From contig CM027377.1 of NCBI GenBank assembly GCA_015680905.1, positions 37,968,501 to 38,032,500 of the forward strand: a stretch of 64,000 nt of DNA, read 5' to 3'. This DNA comes from Coptis chinensis. Lineage: Eukaryota; Streptophyta; Magnoliopsida; Ranunculales; Ranunculaceae. Numbering within the stretch: position 1 is the stretch's first letter; each line of letters starts with the position of its first letter. Positions 47,003 through 57,686 of the stretch are shown here, one piece after another. A model generated the notes under the pieces. The model did not search any database, had not been told where the DNA came from, and saw only the letters and a list, made by a program, of their open reading frames with translations. The translations under genes and the position numbers were made by a program.

Positions 47003-47695
47003 TCTATATAACAAAGAAGGGAAGAGTGGGATGACAAATTCCACCTCATAGTGACTAGATTGTTTTCCTGGGATGAGGCCGGGCGCGCCAGATATCTGTG
47101 TCGTCTGAGGGGCGGATCGCGATCGGGTCTTCGAAACCTTATATATATATATATGGGGATGTGCATTGGGGGTGCCGAAGGCACGCATATTTGTGTCGTA
47201 CTCTAGAAACATGAGTAGAGCGGATAATGTCGTCGTTTAACGCACACCGAGCGTGTCGTATATATGTGTCGATGCACATCGGGGAGCCAAAGCGCGGTAT
47301 CTGTGCCATACCGGGGGTGGATGCGCGTTGGGGGCACTGAAGGCGTTCGTATCTGTGCCCATACCGGGGGTGGATGTGCGTTGGGGGCGCCAAAGGCATG
47401 CGTATCTGTGCTGCACCGGAGGGCAGATGTGCGTCGGGGATGCTGAAGGTGCGTATCTGTGCTATACCGGAGGGCGGATGTGAGTCGGGGGGTGCGGCGA
47501 CGCAGCGATATCCGTGCCGCATCGAGGCGGATGTGCGTCGGAGGCGCCGAAGGCGCGCGTATTTGTGCCGTACTGGGGGCAGATGTGCATCGGGGGCGCT
47601 GAAGGCACGCATATCTGTGATGTACGGGAGGCGGATGCGCGTCGGAGGCGCCAAAGGCGCATGTATCTTTGCCGTACGACACGGGCAAATACTAG
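47003..47695 (+). mobile_element. Non-autonomous Helitron with internal GC-rich minisatellite
   Basis: It starts TCTATATAACAAAGAAGG after an A and ends GACACGGGCAAATACTAG before a T. A hairpin (TTTGCCGT...ACGGGCAAA) lies 6 bp before the CTAG end, so 5' TC, 3' hairpin plus CTAG and A/T insertion all fit a Helitron. No Rep/helicase is present. Most of its 693 bp is a tandem array (47150-47680). The 3' tail resembles that of 7420-7689. Confidence 0.6.
47150..47680. repeat. GC-rich minisatellite, about 9 units of 52-56 bp
   Basis: The unit is roughly GTATCTGTGCCGTACCGGGG then GCGGATGTGCGTCGGGGGCG then CCGAAGGCGCGC. It repeats about nine times, with GATGTGCG-type words near 47158, 47317, 47372, 47426, 47477, 47529, 47582 and 47634. 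It is far richer in G+C than its surroundings, with CpG and GGCGCC palindromes. Overlapping open frames on both strands come from the repeat. Confidence 0.9.
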
Positions 47696-48466
47696 TAATC
47701 TAAAAGTTAGGAAAAGAGAATGCACCTAGACTTAATCTAGTGTCATGTAGGATTTATTTTCTTATCTAGTTTTTCAATTAAGTTATTTACTTTCTTGTTT
47801 TTCAATTCAATCTTGTTCTTGTTTTTTAACATTTCCATCAATCAATCAATTCATTCTATTTGCTTTTAAGTTTATGTCTTTTCAATCTTCAAAATAACTT
47901 TAGTTTTCAATATTCTTCATTACTTAGAACCAAAAACTTGTCCTAACAAAGATCCTACTTTCTTTTCTTCGACTCCCAACCATTCAAACTCTAAACAATC
48001 TAGGATGAACCTCACTTCTTACAATCTTTTGAAGATACAAACCTCTATAACAACTTCACACCTCTGCGGACACCAAGTTCAATGCAACTCAAAATTTACA
48101 GCCTCCCTACGATATAAATGCACATGCTATACTGGAGAATAGCCCAAATGCCTACTCTAGTGAAGCAACCAAAAATCCCAAGGAATTTTTTTGCTGTAAG
48201 GGGCAACCATATTGTTCGTGGGTGTGAACCTTAATCCACATTAATTTGCACATTGAGTGGGAATTTTCTCAATATACATATTACCCGTTCAATGGCTATT
48301 TGTTTTATGAAGGTAAAAATGAACGTTTCATCATTCTGCACTATCATAAAGATATATGTACAATACATATTAAGAGTACAATAAGTATAGACTACAAATG
48401 ATTGGACTTACCCCTCCCTAGGCCATGTAGATCGAGAGAGGTCCTCAATAAACACTATAAACTTAA

Positions 48467-48624
48467 GGGAAAAAAAAAATGCATAGATGGGTAACGAACT
48501 ATACACAAAATCAAATATTGTTGTGTAAACTTTTTTTTAGCAAATTTGGGTAACGAAGTGTACCAAGTTTTGCAACGCTGGGTTCTGTTTCACATACTTT
48601 CGTCCATTTTTTTCACCTGTGTCA

Positions 48625-48659
<35 letters not shown>

Positions 48660-48863
48660 CGTTTTCTCTAATTATGTGTCACTTATTTTCCTATGTGGCG
48701 ATCTAGTGGCAATCTGACACGTATGAAAAAATAGGTTGGAAGTGAAACAGAACCCAACATTGCAAAACGTGGTACACATCATTACCCAAATTTGCTAAAA
48801 AAAGATTTATACACCAATGTTTGATTTCTTGTATAGTTCGTTACCCATCTATGCATTTAACCC
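48467..48863. mobile_element. Mutator-type foldback MITE with 9 bp target duplication
   Basis: Long inverted arms start GGG...AAATGCATAGATGGGTAACG on the left and run to CGTTACCCATCTATGCATTT...CCC on the right. They extend inward through TTAGCAAATTTGGGTAACGA, and the centre holds a run of about 32 T (48627-48659). The 9 bp flanks TAAACTTAA (48458-48466) and TAAACTCAA (48864-48872) differ at one base, as expected for an old Mutator-like insertion. No ORF is present. Confidence 0.8.
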
Positions 48864-50469
48864 TAAACTCAAAGATGTAAAGATCCTGCATATAGCTACA
48901 TAAGTCCATCTAAAACCAACTACACATATATTCTCTCCCGATCAAAATGTATAGCCAACAGTCCACACACTACTACAAAAAAGACTTGTGATGACGGCTT
49001 TTAGCCGTCATGAAACAGGTTTAATGACATTTTTTTCATTTAAAAAACAACCGTCATTATAGAGCCCGTCATAAAAGTTAACAAAAAGCTTTATAAATTT
49101 GATGACGGTTCTGGAGAAGCTGACATAAAAACTCGAACTTAATATGACAAACATTCATTTATAAACGTCATAACTAGATCTTTCTGCATGACATGTTTTA
49201 CTTAGCCGTCATAGTTTACTAGAAAAAACATCAAGAATTAAACCTTCATTTATGATTGTTTTTATTTAAGCGTCACCCTAAGAAACAAAAGCGTCAAGAA
49301 ATTAACACTAAACACTGTCAAAAATTGGTATGTAACACGACAGTTCTTTAGAAGCCGTCATAACTTCTTTTTCCTTTTTCCATTTTTCTTTTTTTCCCCA
49401 GTAAATCTAAAATTCTTGTAAATTTGAAATTCCTGTGTAAACCAATGCATTCATACACCCTCACAACTCAATTCCATTGCGGAAAAAAATCATTCCAAAA
49501 ACTTGTTCATATTCACGGAGAAAAAAATTAAATAACTCAAACACTTGATTCAAAATCAAGTCTCATAATCCAACAACAATGCAATTTACATAACTCATTC
49601 AACAAATTGCTAATCAACCGATCCATCTCAAACAAACTTAATTGAGCTACCATGCTATCTCACTTATAACCTAAAAAAACAATATGAAAAAGAATTTGTT
49701 AGTTTGTTTAATAAGTAAATTAAAAATATAATCATATATCGTCTTCTACATAGTATTAATTAAAAAAAATACACACAATGTGTTAGCACAATAAATCAAT
49801 ATCTACTAAATGAAAGAGATACGATCAACTATGACAAAGAATCATGTTGGTTAAGCCCCAAATAATGTACACCACTGTAGGATATATCTATTCCGTATAT
49901 CTACCACAAGTACACAAATAACCCTTTAGCTAATAGGCAGATTACTCAATTCCTCGATCTATGGATTAGACAGATTCAAATAGATACAAGTGTTGGTTGG
50001 AAACTTCCACAAAGTGACAGCCTCAGCCCATTAGATTTCGAATTGTTTACAACAAAGACAATATGTTTAAGAATATTATTTGAGCTACGACTACAAGGAT
50101 CATCTCATGGAAGGCTAGTTGCTTCTAGGTTACTTAGAGTGTACAAACTTACTGGGTAGATGCCAAGAACCTTTATACTCAGAAAACTAGCTTGTACAAT
50201 TTTTTTCCTTTAGCTAAAGAGATATGAAGATAATTTCAATAACTTTTACCTTCTGGTCATACACTAAGTTCAAAAAGGTTACCTCGCATAATTTCAGAAG
50301 GTGGTGCAGAATTGGGGAACAATCTTTAACACTCATCTTTCCACTACTGCATCAGCATATGAAACAAAAAATAAGGTCATTTGAATAAGACAAATCAACA
50401 CACACTTTCCAACAAGATATGGATTGGAAAGAATATAAAAATCAGTCACAAAATATACTTACTTATCAT

Positions 50470-51335
50470 ATACACCCGATCAAGCAAAGGAAGTTTGTGA
50501 ACCACAAATCAGTGCAATGAACTTGAACACAGGAAAGCACCAATTATGCAAAGTAAAGCCACAATTATAACTTCTGCTTTCTGTAATTAACTTCCCTTCT
50601 GGGCCATATGAACTAGAACACTTGCCGAGTGCTTTGATTAGGATTCCAACAGCACCACCTCTTAACAATTATGTCTGGTGAGGAAAAGAAGCATCTGCAA
50701 GAGAACACACGAATAAGTGATGTTGACTTATAAATCAAACTAAACAGTACATTGATATACACCTAGGCACATGGATGTTCCAATAAGCTGGCAAGAAAAT
50801 CAAGCAGCCTATAAACCTGGAAGAAAGTTAAAGAATGTTAAGAACAAGAAATATAACATACATTCTGTAAATACAAATATTCTTGTCCTACAACAATAGT
50901 AGCATATATCACCTTGAAAACATCTGTATCAGACAAAAAATGTACTTTAGAATTGTGATCATGTATCCACGAGATGATAGGTCGCAGAAGAATGATAGCA
51001 CTATCTGGTTTTTGGGACGCAATACGAACTATAAGAACTCAAAGCATATCTTGTATGACCACCAAAGCCTGGTTAACATGGAAGTCGATAGCAATTGAGT
51101 AAGAATATTAGGGAAAACAACATTCTTAAATAAACGTCAGAGAAGAAAATAATAATGAAAACCCTAGTCCTAAACAACATACAGAGAATGCGAAATGCAG
51201 AACAATTTGGGCAAATTTTTCGAGCAGTTGCATTAATCGGCTCAGTAGTGTTGCGACATGTCTAGGCTGTAAGTACCAATCAACGTGTCTTTCTTTCAAA
51301 GGACCCAAAACTGTTGCGATGGCCAATGATTTAAA
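50470..51335 (-). pseudogene. VIR: Captured fragment of VIRILIZER homologue
   Basis: Four minus-strand exon pieces match plant VIRILIZER, the large scaffold subunit of the nuclear mRNA m6A methyltransferase complex. Exon 51183 to about 51335 gives LAIATVLGPLKERHVDWYL with LSRLMQLLEKFAQIVLHFAF and a GTATGT donor. Exon 50913-51068 gives VLIVRIASQKPDSAIILLRP with ISWIHDH and FLSDTDVFK, a GTGATA donor and one in-frame TGA. Exon about 50770-50818 gives YRLLDFLASLLEHPCA. The last, about 50475-50690, gives LRGGAVGILIKALGKCSSSY with GPEGKLITES and WCFPVFKFIALICGSQTS. The order is that of the host protein. It is a small part of a protein of about 2100 residues and not functional alone. It lies directly downstream of the MOR1 fragment on the same strand. 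Recalled family match; moderate to good. Confidence 0.72.
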
Positions 51336-51486
51336 TTGAAACTCAAAACTCGAATGTTGATTTGTCTTTCTTCAAAAACATATGCTTTTCATTAATAAAA
51401 GGAAATTATAAAAAGATTTTAATGATAATAAATAATATACACCATGAAAGTAGAGAATGTTATAGTGATCAACTGATAATGTATAC

Positions 51487-52883
51487 CGTGAGAGCAGAAG
51501 TGGATGGCTTCAACAAGTGCAACGCCTTGGATGAGTCACTTATTCCTGAAATTTGCTTTGTTAACCAATCAAAAAGATCTTTCTGACCTTCAAAGACTAA
51601 TCTTGGTATCGCCTAAAGCGGTATAGCATTATGGAACCTGAAAATCACATACATTTTTGTCATACTAAATAAAAGATAGGAGATACATTTCAAATCAATA
51701 AATATTGACAGTAGTTACCATCTTATCAAGATGAACGGCAGCTACCCAGGAATCTAAGGTATTTATAGTGCATTCTCTCATGTGCTTTTTATTGTCACTA
51801 AGGCATTTCAAGACATGATAATATTCCCTGCAAGAAACCAATCCTCAAATTACTCGCTCCTCCAAGTCACAAATAGAGAAATGAGTAGACACATTTAAAT
51901 TGAAAGCAAACTTGTAAACCTTGCTAGACTTTTCAACCATCGGTCCCATTGCAGATGCAACTCCACCAACAACAACCAAAGTTGCCATAACCAAATTTTT
52001 GTTACTGTCATAAAGACGACCTCTAAGAGCACCAAATAACTCAGCTGGGAGGCAAGTGAAAAGATAAGATATTAATAAGCAATCAAAATTAGATAATAGC
52101 AGTCAAATGCATGAATGAAAATATGTGCATAATTGATATACTAAGGAAATAAATGAAAACCATACTAGTTCCAGTTGGTTGAATGCGCTTGTTAGCTTCT
52201 TCTAAAATTTTATTCACTAAATCGATAGACTCCAAACGGATCTTGAACATCAGAAAAACAAGCAAGCTTAGCACTACAAAGTAGTGAAACAGTGATTGAA
52301 CACCACCACCAGCACCCGGTCATTGGGTGCTTAACAATATCCAAATAATTAAGTTAATGCAGAATGAACAAAAACCCCAACACACCTTCCAGTCAGGGCT
52401 AGACAAGTTATTTAGAAAAGTAGGTGTTATCTTCCCACTAATATCTTCACGTGGAAGGCCATCCAATCCACCAGCGGACATAGACAAGGTGGATTCTGAT
52501 GCTTTCACAGTTTTCCTTGGTGCTGCAGATGTACCATATTGCAAATGATATTAAATACTAGAAGCAATCGCTCTTCAAAAAATGTGTGGATAGAATGGCA
52601 TACCTCAAAAGGATTTTTCTCATACTTTCGGCATCAAGTGCACCGAGAAGTGCAGGCTTAACATCAGTAAGAAATCCTTTAATATCTGCAGAAAATATAT
52701 TGGAAGCCCTACCACTACTTTAGATCATCAAACTCCACACAAAACAAATTAAAACAATTAATAAAATGAAAACTCACCCGGACCAATAAATTTGTGTACT
52801 TCCCCAATAAGCTTGATAGTCGCATTCCTGATGGTAGCATTACTGGATTGCAATCCAGTGTCTTTGCAGAACTCAATAAAATT
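51487..52883 (-). pseudogene. MOR1: Captured fragment of MOR1 (XMAP215-type TOG protein)
   Basis: Seven minus-strand exons in host order match plant MOR1, a cytoplasmic microtubule polymerase with five TOG domains. 52778-52883: FIEFCKDTGLQSSNATIRN with ATIKLIGEVHKFIGP. 52604-52685: IKGFLTDVKPALLGALDAE. 52386 to about 52535: LDGLPREDISGKITPTFLNN with LSSPDWK. About 52168-52238: IRLESIDLVNKILEEANKRI with QPTGT. 51920-52044: ELFGALRGRLYDSNKNLVMA with VASAMGPMVEKSSK. About 51718-51835: NKKHMRECTINTLDSWVAAV. 51487-51637: FEGQKDLFDWLTKQISG with ALHLLKPSTSAL. Most GT-AG sites are kept. Two extra bases before YEKNPF and two missing bases near LKCLSDN shift the frame, so it is a pseudogene. It covers the end of one TOG domain and most of the next (I believe TOG3-TOG4), about 300 of nearly 2000 residues. 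Confidence 0.85.
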
Positions 52884-53989
52884 CTGCAGAGAAAATCTAG
52901 AAAAGCTTGATTAACATGACAACATAAAGATAAACAACCAAGCTTATTGGTGCAGATCTAGAACTCATAAATTTCGATTTTGAACTTGACAAATGAGCTT
53001 AGAAGTGCTTCAGAATGAAAGGATTAGAAAAGTATGTTCATTGTAACTCTTTTTATAGGGCTTACAAAAAGGAACAAACTTTGTTCATTGAAAACTTACC
53101 TTTTAAAACCATTTTTATAGGGCTTGTCACAAACCATGTTAAAAACTTTGTTCGAAAGGAGATAAAATTAGAAAATTACCTTCTAAAACCATTTTTCAAA
53201 TAGTTCACCAAGACAAAATTGTCATTGAAAGAGCGATTGAAGAAGATTATATTAAGTTTATGAAATTACCAAGACATTTTTTTTAAATAAAAAATGATTA
53301 TATATAATAACTATTAATTTTTAAATCGAAGAGTATTATCGATGCCTAGGTTTTGAAGGAGATAAAATTAAGTGTATTTGAGATGTTATGAGTTTTTTTT
53401 TTCGTTCACTCTCTTTTTTTGCTAAAGTTTCTCTCTCTGAATTATAAAAGTTTCCACGATTTTACTTATTGACGGCTCAAGTGAACACATGAAACGTAAA
53501 CCGGTTGTGACGCTTTTAGCTTGGCCAAGCCCAAGCGCATCACATCTGCGTGCTCTTGACGGTTATTTGGTTGACTGTTGAAAGTTCATTAAAAGAAGTG
53601 ATAAGTCAGGGACTATGTCAACGTTCGCAACATAAAAAAAAAATGGTCCAGAGAGGTGTCGACGACTTATTATACTGCTAAAGTTAGCTGTTTAAGAAAA
53701 ATCCTTCAATAAATCATCATATTTTCTTGACGCCGGAGTCATATGTGACATAATGTTGTAACAGCCGTCATAAAATCATAATATTTTCTTGACGCTTGTG
53801 TCATACATGCCATAATGTTGGAACAACTGTTATAAAAATATTACCAAGACACTTATCTTGACGGTTTTCAACAAAGCCGTCAAGATAGATAAAAAGCAAG
53901 CGTCATAATGTCTTTTTTTTAGTAGTGATAGGTCCCTATAACAACCATATCCATGTTCTAAGGAGTAGTCGTCATTCACCATTAAGCTT

Positions 53990-55845
53990 GAATTAACTCA
54001 TCCCGGCCACCTGCATATCAATTCCTTGAAAGTGTGCTCCTTTCTCAGTTCCTTATATTTGAGCAATCACCTAGTTCACCACTAGATTCTTGTCCTTGAA
54101 GATCATTTCACTCCTTACGCTCCATAATGTCCAACAAACTGCATATGGAAGAGTTTGCCAAATACCCACTCCCAATCCTCTCACATTTATATTTGACGAA
54201 GTGGCTAACATCCCCTTAGCATTAGGAGAAGTAATAACCAAATTCATTGCCTCTGTATAGCCTCCCAAAAGAGACTTTCATATTCCTATCGACATCGGGA
54301 AAGAGAAAAGATGAGGAAGTGATTCTATTGTTATATTAAAAAAGGCACAAAAATCATTAAGAGGGTGGGTTTGTTACACCTCTCTCAATGAGCTAGTTTG
54401 TGTTTTGCAAGTATGCTATCCCAAAGGAAACTCCATCTAAAGAACTTTACATTCATGGTAATGTTGGCTTCCCACGCTAGCTTGTAAGGAAATACTATGT
54501 TGATGTTCCCATTGTTTCTCATGTCATGGATCATAATTGTGTAGAAAGACTTAATTGAGAAAAGATTGTTGGAAGTAGCATTCCACTCCCAGCTATCGTC
54601 ACAATCATCAAGTGATAAAGTTGAGAAAAGTTCGTTGAGGTAGTTCAATTGTTGGACTTCACTCTCTCTAAGATTCCTTCACCGGAGATTTAATTTCCAC
54701 TCACCGTTTCTATGATCTTTGATAGTTCTACCTTTCAAAGAAGCATACTTATAGTCTATGGAATCGTGCCAAAAAGAGTCTTAGTTCCATTTCCAACCTT
54801 GTGTGTTACATTTTCGAAGAACTTGTCTTGAGAGGCTAGAATGCCTCTCCATAGACTACACATAAGGTTGAGTTACTTTCTTTGAGATTCCTCCATTGTC
54901 AAACCCGCCATATTTAGCATCTAGTACTCTTCTCCATAATCCATCTTTCTCATGACCTTCATATATCCATTTATTGCTAAGGAGTGCTTGATCATAACTT
55001 GCATGTATCCCCAATCCTTTTTGATCATGTGAAATGTATACGCTATTCCACGCTATGAGATGCATCTTCTTCTTACGTTTTTGTGTGCCCCAAAGGAAGT
55101 CACAAGTCACTTTATATTTTCTTCGCTACATTTGTCGGGACATTGAGGAGAGACAAATAATAAACTGGTAAGCTTGCAAGAGTACTCTTAATGAGAATAA
55201 GCCAACCTCCTTTAGAAAGCAATTTTCGTTTCCAACCACTAAGCTTCGAGTGAACTGCCTCAATAACTTTATTCTACACTTGGGCATTCTTGTACTTCGC
55301 GCCGAGGGGGAGCCCAAGATATTTAAAAGGAAATTTTCTAGTACCACATCCCATGACTTCCGCTAAGTTTTCCAAGTTATTCCATTCCCAATTCCATATA
55401 GGCAAGATTTTGATAAGTTCATACTAAGCTCAAAGAGTGTTCCTGATGGTGGCTAGCTACTGATTTCATATTGGCCTTTGTCATAAAGAGAGTGTCGTCC
55501 ACAAATTGGAGGATTCCCAAGTGAACATCTCCATTACCGTACCAATTTGAAAACAGTCTAGCAATTTAAGTTCCATGGCTTTTTTCCTAAGGTGGGAGAG
55601 AGCTTCCATAACAAGAATGAACAAAAATGGAGATATGGGATCACCTTGCTTAATACCCCTTTGAGACTTGAAGTTCCCTTGAGGTGTCCCATAATAGAGA
55701 ACCTCGTTGTAGAAATACTTGTCGAGATCAATTTCCTCCATTTCTGTCCAAATCCCATATAGCTAAGAATATAATCAATAAGTGACCAATTAACTTAACG
55801 TGGTCCTACGCCTTGGTGATATCAACTTTGCATAAAATCCGCGAT
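53990..55845 (-). mobile_element. 5'-truncated LINE (L1-type), minus strand
   Basis: From right to left: the reverse-transcriptase palm (CKVDITKA near 55805-55835; GTPQGNFKSQRGIKQGDPIS then PFLFILVMEALSHL near 55590-55690), the thumb/connection (about 55126-55347), FLWGTQKRKKKMHLIAWNSV and GLGIHASYDQALLSNKWIYE (54856-55110), a zf-RVT-like part (WEWNATSNNLFSIKSFY, KLAWEANITMNVKFFRWSFL, 54385-54648) and an end piece at 54071-54268. The endonuclease and the first part of the RT are missing: sequence homology stops near 55845. Several frame changes and stops are present. No poly-T tract marks the 3' end, so that end is approximate. Confidence 0.78.
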
Positions 55846-56700
55846 TCTTTTTGGCAGGTTCCTGTAAAGGTGTTATTTAGTTTGGGGCTTTGGGCTAAAC
55901 AATATGTGATTAAGGTAGAGGAGATGGGGATAATAGATTGGAAAGACCGAGTTCGTTCTGAGCGAACTGCCTACTTATCTATCTCTCACTTCTGGAGGGA
56001 GAATAGAATCAGGTCTGTCATAGTTCATACAGATGGTATTTATAGCTGCTGAACGTGAGGATCCAACCAACATGTGTACTGACAAGGAGTGTATGGATGG
56101 TGTTGGTAGGAATTCTGTAATGATAGGGAGTGGTTACAGTGGTTTGTATTTTACGGTAATGGATTGTGTAAGTATGGCTTTGGTAATGATTGCATCTAGA
56201 AGAAGGATGATGTCATTAGATGGAACATTCTGCGTGAGGATGTGCGAGTTGAGCTACTTTGGAGTGATCTCGTAAATCGGGTGCTTGAGCTGATGATGTG
56301 CGTTGCTCTGAAGCCAGTTCGGAGGACGAGGGCATGAAGGTCGATATGGTATTTCTGTTATGCTGGACACGTGCCTGATATTCCTGAATGAGAATATCAC
56401 TCCCTCACATAACTCCCTCTCAGTAGGTCGTGTTGTACATTGAAGAGATCTGCTAAGAGAAAACGGTGGCGCGTGTTAAGCATGAGTGAGGAAGCAAACC
56501 GACATGAATGGAAATACCAACCGTGCTACTGAGGTCAGCTCGTGTTGTATGACGAACTGATGTGAGATGGTAGTTGGCATGTGGGAGAATCTGAGCAGTT
56601 GTGAATAGAAAAATCACCGCCTCGTTTTCTGGGATTTTGAAAAGAAAGCTCTGTAGGGGGTGTGTCGTATAGAGTATAGGGTGTAATCATGATATGCATC
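55846..56700. other. Unassigned stretch with short open frames
   Basis: A plus-strand open stretch (55813-56052) reads WAKQYVIKVEEMGIIDWKDR and SERTAYLSISHFWREN, but I recognise no family and no clear start or splice site. It may be part of the element whose ORF begins at 56921, or intergenic sequence. Confidence 0.3.
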
Positions 56701-56720
56701 GGGAACTGAAGGGTCGGCTG

Positions 56721-57686
56721 TATAAAACCAAATCTGGAAATATGAAAAGTCATTTTTTGTTTCTCCTCCAGCAAAAACACAAGCTAGGGTTTCTCAGGTT
56801 AGTGCTTCAATTCTGCCATTGTTGCTCTTCATTTTTCTTCTGTTCTAGCGTTGTGTGTCCAGTAGCTAGGTCGGCTTTAGTTGTTCTTGTTTAGGTTTGT
56901 TATTTGCTAAGAAAAAAGAGATGTCTGACTCTGATGATACTCGATCTGAGGAGATTCGAGAAGTGTCTTTAAGTTATGGTGAGTATGAGGAAGAGAGAGA
57001 AAAGTCAGTGAGGTGTGACAGTGAGAATGAGGATGATGCACGATCTGATTCTGTGGTTGCTGTAGCTAGCACTTCAGGTCGCGACAAGGGGTCGTCTTCT
57101 AGTGGGTTGCCCCCTAGGGTTGTAGATGAATGTGCGGTGAAGGCTTTCACCAATCTGAGAAAAGCTTATGGGATAAATGTAAGCGACACGGAGATATCTG
57201 GCCGGGGAGAGCAATGAACATGTTCGATGAGAGGTACATGCCAAATAACTTCTGACGGTAGTAGTAGTCCGAGGGCAGCTGAGAGCTGGTATGAGGATAC
57301 CGCTCGAAGGCGGCTTGTGAATTTTGAACTTTTGTGGGGAAAGCATACGCCGGTTAAATTGTGGGTAATACCTGGCGGCTGCTTAGGGTGTTCGACCTGT
57401 TGAATGCGAGTGGTGAATATCATTCTGTGAAGCGATCTCGGGCTCATAACTTTAGCTTGCAAACACGAACGAGAAAGTCTAGTGTGTTGGATGGTGCGAG
57501 TAACGAGGCTTGGGAGAGAAGGTTGCTGTTGGTAGCTGAGAATTATTGTGCCAAAGGATTTGGTGTGAACACTAGGGTGTGTAACTTTTTGGGTGGGTAT
57601 TAATGTATTGTCTTGCTTATTGGTTTGATGTTCTAACTTGTGAGTTTGTATTTGAATTGCTTCTTTGCTATTTTTGCAGAGGTTGT
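56721..57686 (+). mobile_element. Fossil ORF start of a transposon-like gene, split by an LTR element
   Basis: A TATA box (TATAAAA, 56721) stands 200 bp before ATG 56921. The product begins with an acidic Ser-rich leader (MSDSDDTRSEEIREVSLSYG) and reaches PPRVVDECAVKAFTNLRKAY. Later pieces read NTWRLLRVFDLLNASGEYHS and NEAWERRLLLVAENY. Leader and 'N.WRL..V...LN' style resemble the ORF group at 11082-13470, so I place it, weakly, in the same class. It appears broken. A pyrimidine tract with TTTTTGCAG at 57673-57681 suggests an exon start just before the next LTR element inserts. Confidence 0.35.

Larger units (their letters stand above)
46556..48120 (+). mobile_element. Diverged LTR (plus) hosting a Helitron
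   Basis: TTTTTCAGGTTATAGAG and TTAGCACCTAAAAGAG recall the 5' part of the local LTR family. GGTCAAAGTCAAA repeats four times at 46777-46822. After the Helitron (47003-47695) the AT-rich 3' part continues with TTTCAATTCAATCTTGTTC. Neither end is clear and no gag or pol is attached, so this is an old remnant. Confidence 0.4.
48968..53927. mobile_element. Non-autonomous CACTA element carrying two captured host genes
   Basis: Left end CACTACTACAAAAAAGAC and right end (reverse) CACTACTAAAAAAAAGAC are matching CACTA termini. The 3 bp flanks are ACA and ATA, close to a 3 bp duplication with one difference. Both ends carry subterminal TGACGG/CCGTCA motifs in both orientations: GATGACGGCTTTTAGCCGTC at 48989, AACCGTCATTAT, GACGGTTCTGG, then GACGGCTCAAG, GACGGTTATTTGG, AACAGCCGTCAT and AAAGCCGTCAAG near 53470-53880. 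These are the transposase-binding repeats typical of CACTA elements. No transposase gene is present. The interior holds pieces of MOR1 and VIRILIZER with their introns. Confidence 0.88.

Noticed and set aside
47139-47729. Several overlapping open frames of 60-170 codons on both strands
   Set aside because: They are produced by the stop-poor GC-rich tandem repeat inside the Helitron; no start context or known domain.
54071-55760. Separate small genes on the minus strand
   Set aside because: In order they read as consecutive parts of one L1-type LINE.
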